Below, in pieces: positions 34,824 to 57,500 of a stretch of 64,000 nucleotides of DNA. Source of the stretch: Metaphire vulgaris (taxonomy: Eukaryota > Annelida > Clitellata > Crassiclitellata > Megascolecidae); the NCBI GenBank assembly GCA_018105865.1, contig CM030848.1:1145001-1209000 (forward strand). Reading direction: 5' to 3'. How positions within the stretch are numbered: position 1 is the stretch's first letter; every line of letters begins with the position of its first letter. Below the pieces are notes generated by a model. It was not told where the DNA came from. It did no database searches and was given only the letters and a program-made list of their open reading frames with translations. A program made the translations under genes and the position numbers.

Positions 34824-36871
34824 CAGTGGCGGTTCCAAGTGGGGGATGAGTGGGGATGCATCCCCCACCGGAATTCCGGACTTTTTTTTCACTTGTGAAA
34901 ACCCTTTTTTATTTTCTGAGGTAAAAGTCTAGTAAAACTATGGGGAAAACTGCAGATGACCTTTTTTGCTTGTCAGCCTATTTTTTGGTAAAAGTGTAGT
35001 AAAATTAGGGACACAATTCCCCTTTTGTCAGCCTTTTTGGCAAAGTTTATTGATTTCTTTTCTTCTCTTTTCATCCCCCACCAACTTCCTGTGAATCAGT
35101 GTTATTTCTAGGATTGTGAATTTGGGGGGTTGTCAGGAAAATCGGGGGTGTTGTTATTTCTAGAATTGTAGGATTGTGAATCTGGGGGAGTGCCGGGAAA
35201 ATATGGGGGTGTCGGAATTTGGAAGTCTACCGAAAAGGGCTGACAAGCAAAAAAAGTTATCGAGTCTCAAAAAGCTGAAAAGCAAAAAGAAAGTTCATCC
35301 AAGAATAAAAGTTTTGGGTGTAATTCTCCATTTGGGGATGTTCAGGGCAGTGATATTTCAGTTCGGGAAATAATTTCAGTTTCTATTCAGTTTCAGTTCT
35401 AGGGTTGCCAATTTCAGTTTCTATTCAGTTTCAGTTCGGGAAATAATTTCAGTTTCTATTCAGTTTCAGTTCTAGGGTTGCAAATTTCAGTTTCTATTCA
35501 GTTTCAGTTCGGAAAATAATTTCAGTTTCAGTTTCAGTTAACAGCCGATAATCATTTTCAACGTTCAATAAGTGGCAAGTAACAATTGTTCTGTTCAGTT
35601 AAGTAACTACAGTAAGTCAAGTACCTAAGTTAAATCAGTGCTCGAATTGTGAGAAAATGAAAGGGGGGTCATGGCGAGTGTGGTGTTTTAAGAATTTACA
35701 CTTTTGTCATTTTTGCATTTCTCTAGGGAGGGTCTGCCATTTTAAAGGGGGGCTGAACCCCAACCCCCCAGCAATTCGAGCTCTGAGTTAAATCCAATGT
35801 GCATTTAGTTTTAAGAAGACTCGCATTTCTAAATTTTTGGTGAGGCGATTCCTTCGGCCAGCTGTTAACAAGCCACACAGTGAGAAGATTAAGCTCAACA
35901 TAGGGGGCCTGTTAGGCAGGTGCAGTGATTAAATCTTCAGCCAGATCTGCTAATTGTAGGATGGATGCGCTTTCTCCGGAAAGTCAGTGCATCTTCATCT
36001 CCAGAGTATTGCTGAAGTTCTGACAAGTAGTTGTCCAGCTGGCCTTGAATGGAAGACACTGTAGGATTAGCGGATATGCCGGTAGGTGTTTCAGATGCTA
36101 TCATCAACTTATTATTATGTATGATTTTGCTGCCACCAGTAGCTGTTCTGTTTGACGAGATGCCAGTAGTACTGATGCCACAGTATGGTCAAGTAGACAA
36201 ACAGCAACAGGGATAGGATTAAATTGAAATGACTGGGGATCAAGAACTGAAGCAAAGCGACTTGTGAAATCAGAGAGCATTAGGCCTATGAGCTTTCTTG
36301 AACCGCTAAAATGGTGAAGGTGACACTCCAAATTTAGAAGTTATGGCAGAATATATGACATTGGCTGTGAGTCAGTTTGAAGAATGTCAGAGTAATTCGT
36401 GCACATTGCATAGTTTTGTGATAAAGTAAGTAGATAAGTAAAATTTCTTTTATCGGACTGGCGCTTTCAAAATCAGGCTCAGCGGGTAAGTTGTGTATTT
36501 AAATCCAAAAAGACCTTTAGAAAAATTTTCAGCATTTACTAACAATTTCAGTTCGGGAAATAATTTCAGTTTCTATTCAGTTTCAGTTTTAGGGTGCCAA
36601 TTTCAGTTTCTATTCAGTTTCAGTTCGGGAAATAATTTCAGTTTCAGTTTCAGTTAACTGATTTAAAATAATTTCAGTTTCTATTCAGTTTCAGTTCACT
36701 GAAATATCACTGGTTCAGGGCTAATTAGTATCCATTTTGTATGCATAGGCCTACCATTGTCACAACCAAATTTTGGGGGTGTCGACCTCAAATTGGGGGT
36801 GTTAGGGGGTATAAAATATCCCCCTATGAATTCATTTAATCCCCCACTAAGAAACCCTAGAACCGCCACTG
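34824..36871. mobile_element. Outer hAT-like element interrupted by another hAT
   Basis: Starts CAGTGGCGGTTCCAAG, ends CTAGAACCGCCACTG; perfect 8-bp duplication GGTGCTGC (34816-34823, 36872-36879). Arms 34824-35347 and 36721-36871 contain GGGGGTGT runs and copies of the TTTTTTGCTTGTCAG motif (34955-34977; inverse at 35240-35262). Confidence 0.88.
35348..36712 (-). mobile_element. hAT element with decayed transposase, nested
   Basis: Starts CAGTGATATTTCAGT, ends inverted; perfect 8-bp duplication GTTCAGGG (35340-35347, 36713-36720). Subterminal arrays of CAGTTTCTATTCAGTTTCAG units flank the core in direct orientation. On the minus strand, about 35950-35797 reads IFSLCGLLTAGRRNRLTKNL then EMRVFLKLN, a clear match to the hAT C-terminal dimerisation domain; 36331-36104 gives FASVLDPQSFQFNPIPVAV and LLVAAKSYI, from the preceding part of a hAT transposase. 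Frames are interrupted by stops, so the gene is dead. Confidence 0.88.
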
Positions 36872-36946
36872 GGTGCTGCAACAGGAGTTGAAGACAGAAG
36901 ACGTGGCTGGTGCCGCCAGCCGTGCAATTCAAACAATAGGAAAAGC

Positions 36947-37955
36947 AAGATCTTTGATATCTCTCGGCACCTTCGATTTGTTGCTATTTTATAACTAAGA
37001 GAAAATCGTTCTAATAGAAAAATCGACAAATCGGCCAAAATTTCTGGTGCAAAGACATCACTGCAACGCAGTGGCGTAGCGAGGAGGCAACTGCAGCCGG
37101 GCTGGGGGCGCCAAAATCGGGTATTTGGGCAAGTGAAATGCATAATGAAGACGAAGAAATATGCGCTATGACCTTTTTTGCTCGTCACCCACTATATGAA
37201 GAGGGGCGCCCGTAAGACTTTAAGACTTGAGGGGCGCCGAGAACAATGAGACGACCTTTTTTGCTCATCAGCAGTGTTGGGGCGCCAACGATAGACTTTG
37301 CCCGCGGGCGCCGCTACCCTCGCTAAGCCACTGCTGCAAGGCCACCTACAATTCTCTGGCGAAATCTGAGCGAATTGCTGACATGATATTTTTCGTCAAA
37401 TTTCTTTAAAATCGACGATGGTTAGTCCAGGGTTTTTTGGTCGCAAAAATTTTGTGTCCTCCTATTCTCTTGAAACTCACACCATTTCAAGCCCCTTTCA
37501 TGTCCCCCAAGAATCTGCAATTAGATGTTTGATAACTCTCAGGCCCTTCGATTTATGGCTAATCTTTATATAGCCTTTGTCATCTACACTAAGATCGAGA
37601 ATGCTAGAAATCGTTTTAGTAGAAAAGTCGACAAATTCAGGGCGAATTTGGCCAAAATTTCTGGTGCAAAGGCATCACTGCAAGGCCCCTACAATTCTCT
37701 GGCGAAATCTGAGCGAATTGCTGACATGAATTTTTCTTCAAATTTCTTAAAAATCGACGATGGTTAGTCTAGGGTTTTTGGTCGCAAAAATTTTGTGTCC
37801 TCCGATTCTCTTGAAACTCACACCATTTCAAGCCCCTTATATGTCCTCCAAGAATCTGCAATTAGATCTTGATATCTCTCGGACTTTTCGATTTCTTGCT
37901 AATCTTTATGCAGCCTTTATAATCTATATAGGCCTAAGACTCGATCGTATGGCAC
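36947..37955 (+). repeat. Tandem repeat of ~320-bp unit, about 2.3 copies
   Basis: Copies begin near 36953, 37532 and 37870 with TTGATATCTCTCGG-like sequence and share CCAAAATTTCTGGTGCAAAG, CAATTCTCTGGCGAAATCTG and TTGAAACTCACACCATTTCA. Copy 1 is lengthened by the inserted element at 37069-37333. Function unknown; satellite-like or part of a larger element. Confidence 0.8.
37069..37333. mobile_element. Miniature hAT-like element inserted in tandem repeat
   Basis: Starts CAGTGGCGTAGCGAGG, ends CCTCGCTAAGCCACTG; flanks CTGCAACG (37061-37068) and CTGCAAGG (37334-37341). The uninterrupted repeat copy 2 shows the empty site. Related internally to 14576-15043. Two motif copies at 37168-37188 and 37249-37272. 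Confidence 0.88.
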
Positions 37956-38039
37956 ATCTACTTTCCCAGTCATTATTTTGTATGTTTCTATCAAATTCAA
38001 ATCCCCCTCTCTCTTCTCCTTTGTAATGTCGTCAGTCCA

Positions 38040-39420
38040 CAATATTGAAGTGTTTTTCGTAGCTTAATTTATGACACCCATTGACCATCTCCATTGCTCG
38101 TCTTTGCACTTTCTAAAAGCTCTATATCTTTTTTCCAGAATGTATTCCATGTCTGAACACAATATTCTGGGTACGCTACGACTCGGCGACGAACGACTCG
38201 GCGACGAACGACTCGGCGACGAACGATTCGGCGACGTCGACTCGGCGACGAACGATTCGGCACCCGATCAAGTCGGCGACGAACGACTCGGCGAGAGAGT
38301 CAATAATTATAGGTTGGAAAGGATGGGAGGGCGGAGGTGCTGTAGGGGGAATGAGGGATGCGTGTGTGAAGGGAAGAGGCGACGGTTGGGGGTGGTGGAT
38401 GGGGGGGGGGTTAAATGAGTAGAAATGTATGTAAGTTGTATAAGGCTATATAGATTAATAACTCTATCAATACAATGAAACAGCGAAGCAGTTGTCAATC
38501 ATCATGGATCCTGCACCTCTTAGCAAACATTGCGCTGGCGTGGCTCGACTATTAACCCAAATTAAAATTTTTATTATCTTTTTAAAAAACTCCTGAAATT
38601 TATATGAAATTTATACAACTGTCAGATATATTTCAACGAGTTATGCAATGTGTTGAAAATTTTAAGTTCAACAATATATACTCATATGACGGTTTATTTA
38701 AATCATGCAATGAAGAAATTTATGTCGGGTCAATTCCAAGTTGATTAGACCAGAGGATGTCCAGTAATAACATGAACAAAATAGAGGGGAGAAAGGTTTG
38801 ACAGTTGTTGACAGAGGAGGGAGGTTAACAGAAGTTGGCACCAATCGTTTGTAGAAAATATTCAAGAAATATGATTTCAAAGATCTGCTAACCCATGGGG
38901 CGCCCACAGATGGGGGGAAAGGAAACAAATGCTTCCTAAAAAAGTTAGAGGGAGGAAATTACCCTCTGAGTTTTGGTATCACGTTACAGTAGCAGACGCT
39001 GCTTCCAGTCACCAGGGGGATGGGCGCACCTGTACTAACCCCTCCCCTCTCCGCCGCAACGCCTTTCAACTCTCCTAACACCATAAACTTTATTGACTCT
39101 CTCGCCGAGTCGTTCGTCGTCGACTTGATCGGGTGCCGAATCGTTCGTCGTCGAGTCGTTCAGCGCCGAGTCGTTCGGTGCCGAATCGACGTCGCCGAGT
39201 CGTTCTGTCCCCCAATATTCTAGATGAGGCCTTACTAATGACTTATAAAATTTTACGATTATATCTTTGTCTCGACTCATTATTGTCCTTTTCATCATTC
39301 CCAACATTTGGTTTCCTTTTTTTGCTGCCTCCATGCATTGGTGAGATGAATTCATACTTCTATGGATGATTACCCCAAGTCTCTTTCTTTTTCTGTTGTG
39401 GTTAGAACATGGACAACTAG
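38040..39420 (-). mobile_element. CR1/L2-like LINE reverse transcriptase fragment, split by an insertion
   Basis: Minus strand, right part (39380-39217) reads RDLGVIIHRSMNSSHQCMEA, then KFYKSLVRPHLEY; left part (38168-38110) continues EYCVQTWNTFWKKDIELLES. These are adjacent blocks near the end of non-LTR reverse transcriptases (DLGVxI, YKxLVRPxLEYCxxxWxP, KDIxxLE). They are separated by the element 38169-39212 and its target duplication. Similar LINE sequence may extend to about 39850. Confidence 0.75.
38169..39212. mobile_element. Inverted-repeat element with tandem 15-bp ends inside a LINE
   Basis: Flanked by AATATTCT at 38161-38168 and 39214-39221 (CAATATTCT shared as 9 bp). Ends begin GGGTAC.. 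and GGGGACAG.. and lead into arrays of CGACTCGGCGACGAA (38179-38300) inverted at 39098-39205. Past the arrays both arms continue into AGAGAGTCAATAA and a G-rich stretch, giving arms of about 150-180 bp. No transposase recognised; superfamily unknown. Confidence 0.8.
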
Positions 39421-40080
39421 ATAAAGTGGACGGCCAACGATCTAAGGTGCCTTACATCAGGGAGCCGAATAAATGCAGCCTTCTGTGTATTTGCATGCAA
39501 TTTTGGACTTTTAAACTTGCAATTGCTCTGATTCTAGGAAAGCTAAAAAGATGGCAATGGCCCCAGCACTGAGCCCTGATTCACTCCACTAATAACTCTT
39601 GCCCATTCCGAATGACCTCCTCTAATGCCAACCTTCTGTCTTCTTCCCTTCAGCCAATTTTGAATCCATCTGTTAGAGCTCCTGCGCGACCTCCTGCTCC
39701 ATCACACAACGTTTTTACCACTCTGCTAACTTCCCGCCCCAATCCTGGAACCTCCACTGTGGAGAGACCGTTTACCTTCCCGCTCCCTGCCGAACCGGAG
39801 CTTCAGCAGTACTAGGCTATAGAAACCTAACCCCCCTCCCTCAGCCCTTAAAGGTCTCCAACTGTTTCCCGACAGAGCGCATCTACTGGGAACGTTCAGG
39901 CGACGTGCATGCAATGACGCCTATTTAAATAGGCCAAAGAACGTTTCGATTCGATGACGTCAATCTTCGGCTTCTATTATTAGCGAATGACGTAGGACAA
40001 TGTCAGTTTCATTATTTCTGTTATGACGCCATTGGTAGAACTGGTCGGTGTCAAGAGAATTCGATGTAAGTTCATGTAAC

Positions 40081-40257
40081 CAGAAGCGTCATTGGGGAGG
40101 GCCGTGGCCCCCAAGAAAATAAAAATATTAATTTATAATGTATTAATGTGCAAAAATTGCCAAAAATATAAAAAATTGCAAATTTTCCAACATTGGCCCT
40201 AAAATTTGCCAAAAATTTTCTCGCCGCCCCCAAGAAAAGTGTGGAATGACGCCACTG
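40081..40257. mobile_element. Miniature hAT-like element
   Basis: Starts CAGAAGCGTCATTGGGG, ends GGAATGACGCCACTG; flanks CATGTAAC (40073-40080) and GATGTAAC (40258-40265). Confidence 0.75.
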
Positions 40258-40719
40258 GATGTAACGATATTCAGAGTCACGTCAGCATAACGTCATTAGG
40301 AATATAACATTTGTTCTAATTATAACCCCTTCACCAATAGAATTAATCTACACTGTAATGATTTAGCCAAAATACTGCATTAAGAATTGATTGGCTGTGT
40401 TTGCACCGTTTCAACAGACAATAAAAATCATATTCGCAAAATGGCATCAATCTGAAGAAAATTTCTCTCAGAATGTGGCATATTTACTGGAAAAGCCTAG
40501 ATAGGATCAACAATTTTTGCTGGTTCCTTAGAGACTATATGTAGCGTGCATATTTGATGTAAACATTCACATCACGATAAAGATAACAATTTAGATTCAC
40601 CAACATACAGAAGCATCTAAACAGCTTGTCTACATAAGTGTTATTTTATTCCCAATAATAATTCAAGATTACTGCTCAGATTTTATCTTTTGTCATTTGA
40701 CAAAAATCAGAATGGGTCA

Positions 40720-50800
<10,081 letters not shown>

Positions 50801-51581
50801 TTTCTTAGAGTTATTAGCATCAATTCACCGAAAATAAACGATGAAAAACAAAGCAAAGGCGCGAAAAATGCACGTGGGATACCGACAAGAATTATGGGTA
50901 ATGTTGCCAAAAATGCAAAGACATAATTTTTATAGCGCTAGTTTTTATTCCAATTTTTTCCCATCTTTGATATCTTTATTTGACCTACCGGTTGTTGTAG
51001 ACGTTTAATAATTGTGTGGGCTGCTTTTGTGAATTATCGGTTGTCGGCTTTTTTGTAGACAGCCACTGCATTAGTACAGTTTCACTGTCTATCATTGCTA
51101 GGACGCTAGCATATCGGCACAGCGAACCCTAATACATTACACAGGCCATTTTAGCCCTACTCTGTTCCAGCGGATATACGACAGCAATAAAATAGCTGAC
51201 CGCTCTAGTATTGAACCCGGGCTTGATAGGACACCTCCTTGCTTCGGTGCAGAAAATCAGTTAAAATTGTTCCAAATTGAGTTCTCAGCTTAAGTTCTTC
51301 TTTCAAAAAGCAGGACGAGCATTTGTAAAATATTGTACTGTATGTCTCTATCCTGTTATTTCAGAAATAACTGATTTTTCTCTCTCTCTCTCTAATACTG
51401 ATAGCGGAGACAGTTCTACCAGTACCAAGAGTCCAAGACTCCTTCTACCATAGACTTTAATATGATATTACTAACTCTATGCCTTCTACCAACAGCGTTG
51501 GACCGAGGGAGTGACTCGACAGTTTGATCGCAGTCTTTTATAATTAATTTCTCGTGTTTTTCTTATTATAATAAGAGAAAA
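50801..51581. promoter_or_regulatory. Divergent MCM5-CCT4 promoter region
   Basis: 781 bp separate the two start codons. GGCGCGAAA at 50858-50866 reads TTTCGCGCC on the MCM5 strand, the E2F consensus, 58 bp from the MCM5 ATG, with an E-box CACGTG at 50871-50876. Transcription of MCM genes by E2F is established in animals. No TATA box is evident on the MCM5 side. Confidence 0.6.
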
Positions 51582-54500
51582 ATGTCCGGAGAAGGGAAGA
51601 AGTCGGTGTACAGAGATAAGGATAAACCGACTCAGATCCGCTACAGCAACATCACCGCTGCCAAAGGTAGACAAGGACGCCGCCGAAGCCATGCGCCGCT
51701 CAATCCAGTCATTGTCCGCAATTTCACACCATTAAATTTCTCTAATTAGACGAAATACTTGGGAAATTACTACTGCTACTACCCATTTTTATATAACAGT
51801 ATATTTACATTTTTATATAACCGTATATTTACATAGCGCCTCACGTGGCAGAAACCGCTTATTGAGACTGGGTTTAAGATATTTCGGAATCATCATTGGC
51901 AGGCAAACGCATGCTTGGATTCACGGGCATTCCAGATGATAGTGGAAGCATTCTGAACGTTTCATTCTCGAGGAATAGAGGATTTCTGTGGTGTTTGATT
52001 CCTTTATGGGGGTGTTTAGGCCTAAATGATATCTTTTGCAAATCTCAATGTAATCTGGATTTTATCTCCGTTATGCCTATAGGGTAATCCTGAAGTCTGA
52101 CTGTACAGTAGTAGAATGCTGTAACAATCAGCAGTGCAATAATACAAACTACTGTGTCCACAATAAAATAACAGTAAAGCTTAAGTTATTGCACCACATA
52201 AGTGCTAACCTCATTGATTGAGAGAAGCAGAAATCCCATAAGAAGAAACCTGATTCTTAGCATTAAATTTATTTTAAAATTTGAAATAAGGACATTGAAA
52301 CTACCACTTGTTTAGTGTTGAGATGACATAGCACATCTTCAGGATTACTGGCCAACGATATTATTCATTAACAACGTGCCAAGTAATGTTTTTTGCTGGT
52401 TGACAGTACTTAACGCTTGGCATTAAGTATTTGCATGCAAATATCTTTGAGTTATTTTCCATGCTGAAGGCAAACATGCTAAACATTCAGAAATCAAAAT
52501 CCTATTATCTCATGAAGCCCTGCTACTGCTATTTTATGAAATAGGCGGTGTTATATAAATTCAGGCTATTACCTTGTCATAAAATTAATTTTCTGGCAGA
52601 TGACACTTAGTAAGCTTCATGTGGTTTGCTAATGACTGCAGAATCCAATTTTCTCATTTTGGCTTGGAAGTAAGTGTTAGTTTGTCAACTTGTATGCTGT
52701 TGTTACCTGGAGTAAATGAGACACAGTTGGCATTGAACTGGTGTTGTGAATTATTTGAACAGATAAGATTTGTGTTACAGAATAGTTGTGTTTGTTGACA
52801 GCTGTTTCTGATGCAATTCGCACAAGTTTAGGTCCTCGGGGCATGGACAAAATGGTTAGAAATGAAGTTATGGCTGAAATTTAACTCTTTTTTAAAAAGA
52901 ATTTGTTTGAGTGTAACTTGTTGGGGAATACAATTGTATTTGTCAGGTAGAAATGTACAACTATCACAAAATCACATACTAAGAGTGTAAGCTGAAGCTG
53001 GGTTATGAGCATTAACATGGTTTGTCTGTGTATGAGTGAAAGTGTGTGTGTGTGTGCAAGTGGCCAGATCTATCCATTTATTTTGTTATCAATTTATTTT
53101 GTCATGCATTTTGTTTCTTTTAATTGACACCCTGTTTTCGTTGTCTTGTATCTTCATTATTACAGATTTTGTATTATTTTGACTGTAAATATTTGCATTT
53201 TGATTAAGATTTTATTACAAGTCTCTTATAAGTATTGTTATTTTGTACTTTATGCATTTGTCAATTTCGATACGATATTTGAGTTGTTTATGTGTATTTA
53301 TTGAAAATTCAGATTCAGTCGGGAGGTGGTGATGTTACAATTACAAACGACGGCGCGACTATTCTGAAGCAAATGCAAGTGCTTCATCCCGCTGCAAAAA
53401 TGGTACTTTTGTTTCCTTCATAAATATGAAATTAGTTTCACTGGAGCTTACTTTTTCCATGTTACATCTCACTGAATTTTATTTGGAAGTAATAGCCGTA
53501 GGAACTCGAATTGCAGACAATTGACATCCCTGATATATAAAATATTATGTCATTGTTTATATTGAGGTTAGTTATAAATGGAGTACGTGTGCAATTCTCA
53601 GTTCTCATTTAGCACATTTGTTATTTTTATTATTTTTGTATCAAATCAAGAATTTAAAAATATCCTGTCTTATGATTGCTGGAGTTTCTGTAAATGGTTT
53701 ATACTTATAAATTAAATTTCATATTTTTGCAGTGGTTTGGTTTTATTCTTGAATGGCTATGATATGCTGTGTTGCAGCTAGTAGAATTGTCAAAGGCGCA
53801 AGATGTGGAAGCGGGAGATGGTACAACAACCGTTGTCGTTATAGCAGGCAGTCTTTTAGATGCCTCCCAGAAGCTTCTGATGAAGGGTAAATGATTAGTT
53901 GAAATTCTAGAACATGTTAAATGTGCATATGCATCCTACACTTAATCTGATGAGAGAATTGTGATCTATTTACCTTTTTTAAATCGCAAGCAGTGTAATA
54001 GGTTGTTGTGTGTGTGTATTTGTGTATTACCAACTGGTTTGTATGTGTCACAACAGAGTGACTAGAATATTTATCGTATTTTTGCCAGTGGTATGTGCAG
54101 GACAATAAGTGAATTGGTGATGAATTGCCTTATGTTATCTTAATCTTGTAATGAATTGCTATGCAGGGAAATTCCATCTCTGTTAGAAATCTTTGTAAGA
54201 ATGTGTCACATGAAGAAATGTTAAAAGAGCGTTTGATATTGTTTCAGTTAAGGGTGGTGAAATATTTGACTAAGTTGAAATTGTCAGAAGTTGGATAGAT
54301 AGTCTTTATAGTCGTTATTAGCGCTGGCCAAGAATTGTGTGCTGCAATGATTCGATTTTGTTGGATTGATGTATATGTAGTTCATTGCTTTGATGTTGTG
54401 CCATACAGGAATTCATCCAACGACCATCTCGGAGGCATTCCAGAGAGCAGCGGTGAAGTCATGCTCAATTTTGGAAGGAATCTCAGTACCTCTGCAACTG

Positions 54501-57500
54501 AGTGACAGAGAGTCACTTTTAAAAAGTGCAACCACGTCACTCAACTCCAAGGTATTGTGCGCTTAATTTGATCGTGGATCTTAGCACACAGGAAAAACTT
54601 TGTACAACATATTTTGCAATTGCTTTGACTTTTATTGGAAATATTTTAGTATTTAAATTGCAGAGCTGAGTTTGGAAGTTGATGAACAACAGAAAAGTGT
54701 TTTATATATATTTTTCTAGGCTAACGCAGATTTTTAGTGCATGACGCAAAATCTTTGTATTTCGTTGCCACAACTATTGTGGTCTTTCACTTTACTCCTT
54801 CCATTAAGCAAACACCCATTGTACTTATTTAGAAATTTTTGAGTTAGAGTCACTTCTTTTTGCTGATTGGGGTGTGAAGCCCCTGCAAACCATGTACACA
54901 ATTGCTCTTTAATGTATTTAATATTTGTTCTCAGAAGCTTGTAGAAATATTTGATTTGAAGCTGACCTCTGACATGATTCGTTCATTTATGCTTATGCTG
55001 ATCTGTTTAGTACCTCTGCTACAAACATATTTAACATTGTATACTTATATATTTGTAATAGTGTGTTTGATCCTTTGTTTGCCTAAGTATCTTGTTTGCC
55101 AAGTGCCAATCATTTGATTGGTCTGTGTTATTCTATGCGACAGGTGGTATCACAGTATTCTAGTGTGTTGTCTCCGATATGCGTTGATGCAGTATTGAAG
55201 GTCATCGATCCTTCGAAAGACACCAATGTCGACTTACGAGACATCAAGATCATCAAGAAGCTAGGGTTTGTATAAAGAGTGTTTACACATGACAAGAAGA
55301 GCGTTGACCCATTGTGTTCTGTTTGATGCTCGGTGCTTTAGGGTTAATCTGTGAATTTAGGCGGTGATTTACCAATGAACTTTTGATGTATATTGAACTG
55401 ACCTATGTGAGTTTCCCATCGGTCATTGGATGTTATATTTAGGGTGAGTTGAGGGGTGTTTCCAGTTGCATTTTAGCAAATAAATACAGTTAATAATTTA
55501 GAACATTTGTAGCATTGTAACTGATGATGATGCCGAATGCATTGTGGGTTATTCCACATCATGTAACAAATATGGGAATGTTTTTCTGCCTGTCGTCTTG
55601 GAATTTCAGTTAATTTGGAAACAGTTGAGTGGTTTAGGAGGTAATACATTGCCATTCAGATGTTCACTGTTGTGCGTGGTTCCTCTGATTAACCATGTGT
55701 AGTCTTGCTTTATCTTATTATCAAGGCATTTTTTCCCTTCAAATTTTAAGCATAAACTGAATTGAAAAAGCAATGGGCAAAGCATTGACCATGATGTTTT
55801 AAAGCAATTGTGTTCCATGTGGATTTGTTTAATTCATAGTGGCACAATTGAAGATGCGGAGCTGATCGAAGGACTGGTCTTTGACCAGAAGACTGCTGGA
55901 TCTGGTGGACCTAGCAAAGTTGAGAAGGCCAAGATCGCTCTTATACAGTTCTGTATTTCACCTCCAAAAACTGATGTAAGGACTGTCTGACAATATTATT
56001 TCAAATACTCTTCATCTCAGTTCTCTCTACCTGCCAGTTGGGGCAGAATATAGTTAGGAGATGTTTCCAATGTTTTCTTTCTTTTAACTTGTCTTTCAGC
56101 TTCTGCGATGTTGATTTGTCTGGGTTCTAGGTGTTTCTTGATTTTGTCAATCCACCATTTGTTTGGTTTTCCTTTTGCTCACATATCCAAACCAAGTTAA
56201 TCTTCTTATCTTTTCTACTATGTCATCTTTTATATTCATGGTCTGTGATATCTTCATCTGATATCTTTTGCAATCTGCTCACTTCCAGTATTTGCCTTAA
56301 CCCTTTCGCCCCTATGGCTCCTATGCATCCGTTCCCTGTCCCCTAGGCTCCTGGGGAAAATTATGGGGTTGTTTGGGGCACCCGCATAAACTCAGATATC
56401 TTGAGCAAATGTTAACATAGAACAGAAATGTTTTCACCAGTTTCCTCAGAATTGAACTGTGTTTACTTCCAGCATAGAATTTTAATACCATGAAGAAAAT
56501 CAAAACCGGCCGTGCGGGGATTAGGAAAAGTCGTAGAAACGCCAAAAGCGGCCTTACGGGGACTGGTATCGGTAGCAAAAGCCACTTTTGCGGCTTTGCG
56601 GGGTGACAGGGTTGAACAGTACATTTCTGCCACCATTACCAGTAGTCTTTTTCCATTGGCTCTTTTAGCGCCCTTGTCTCTGAGCCATATAGTGTTTGAG
56701 GTACTACTATTGTGTTGTATATTTCCATTATGGTTCCAATTGTTAAGTTGTTTTTTCTCCCTAGTGTTTTTATCCTTCCCATTGTTTGGAGCCCTTTTGA
56801 TATTCTTGATTTTATGTCTTCTTGCTGACTGCTATAGCTCTCAATCGCTCCTCAAACATATCTGAATGACTTAACTTATGTCCAATTTGGAAACTACTCT
56901 ACCAAGATTTATTCTAGTTTTATGCATATAACCTGGCATGTGTAAAGTGGATGAAAAATTTACTATATATGACTTTGGGGCTTTTGTGATATTTCAAAGG
57001 TAACATTAGAACATAGTAGCATGTGTTGTTGGCATGAAAGTGTAGTGAATATGTTCTCCTGCTTTTCTAGTGGATGTTACTTTTGCCGGTAGAAAAGCAC
57101 TCTGTAGGCAATTCTTTTTGTTAATTTTTCATGTGTTTGTCGGAATCTGATTGATTTTCAGATGGAAAACCAAGTCATCGTCTCCGACTATACACAGATG
57201 GACAGAGTTTTGCGTGAAGAACGTCAGTACATTCTCAATATTGTCAAGCAGATCAAAAAAGTTGGATGCAATGTTCTGCTTATTCAGAAATCCATTCTTA
57301 GGTACGTTGTCTTATGCCGACAGTCTATTATGAAGGGCTTTGTGTTTGAATTATTACTGGCATTGGCTGAATATGGGATTGAACATAACTTGTTTTGGTA
57401 GCTGGAGAATAATTTCTGCTTGTTAAGGAGTTTCGGCTACTTGAATTTAGTTTTTTTAATAGGCTGTGAGTATAAATAATAATAATTTGTGGGTTTTTAA

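Noticed and set aside
38071..38418. Arginine/aspartate-rich repeat protein (RLGDERLGDE)
   Set aside because: It is the translation of the 15-bp terminal array of the element at 38169-39212.
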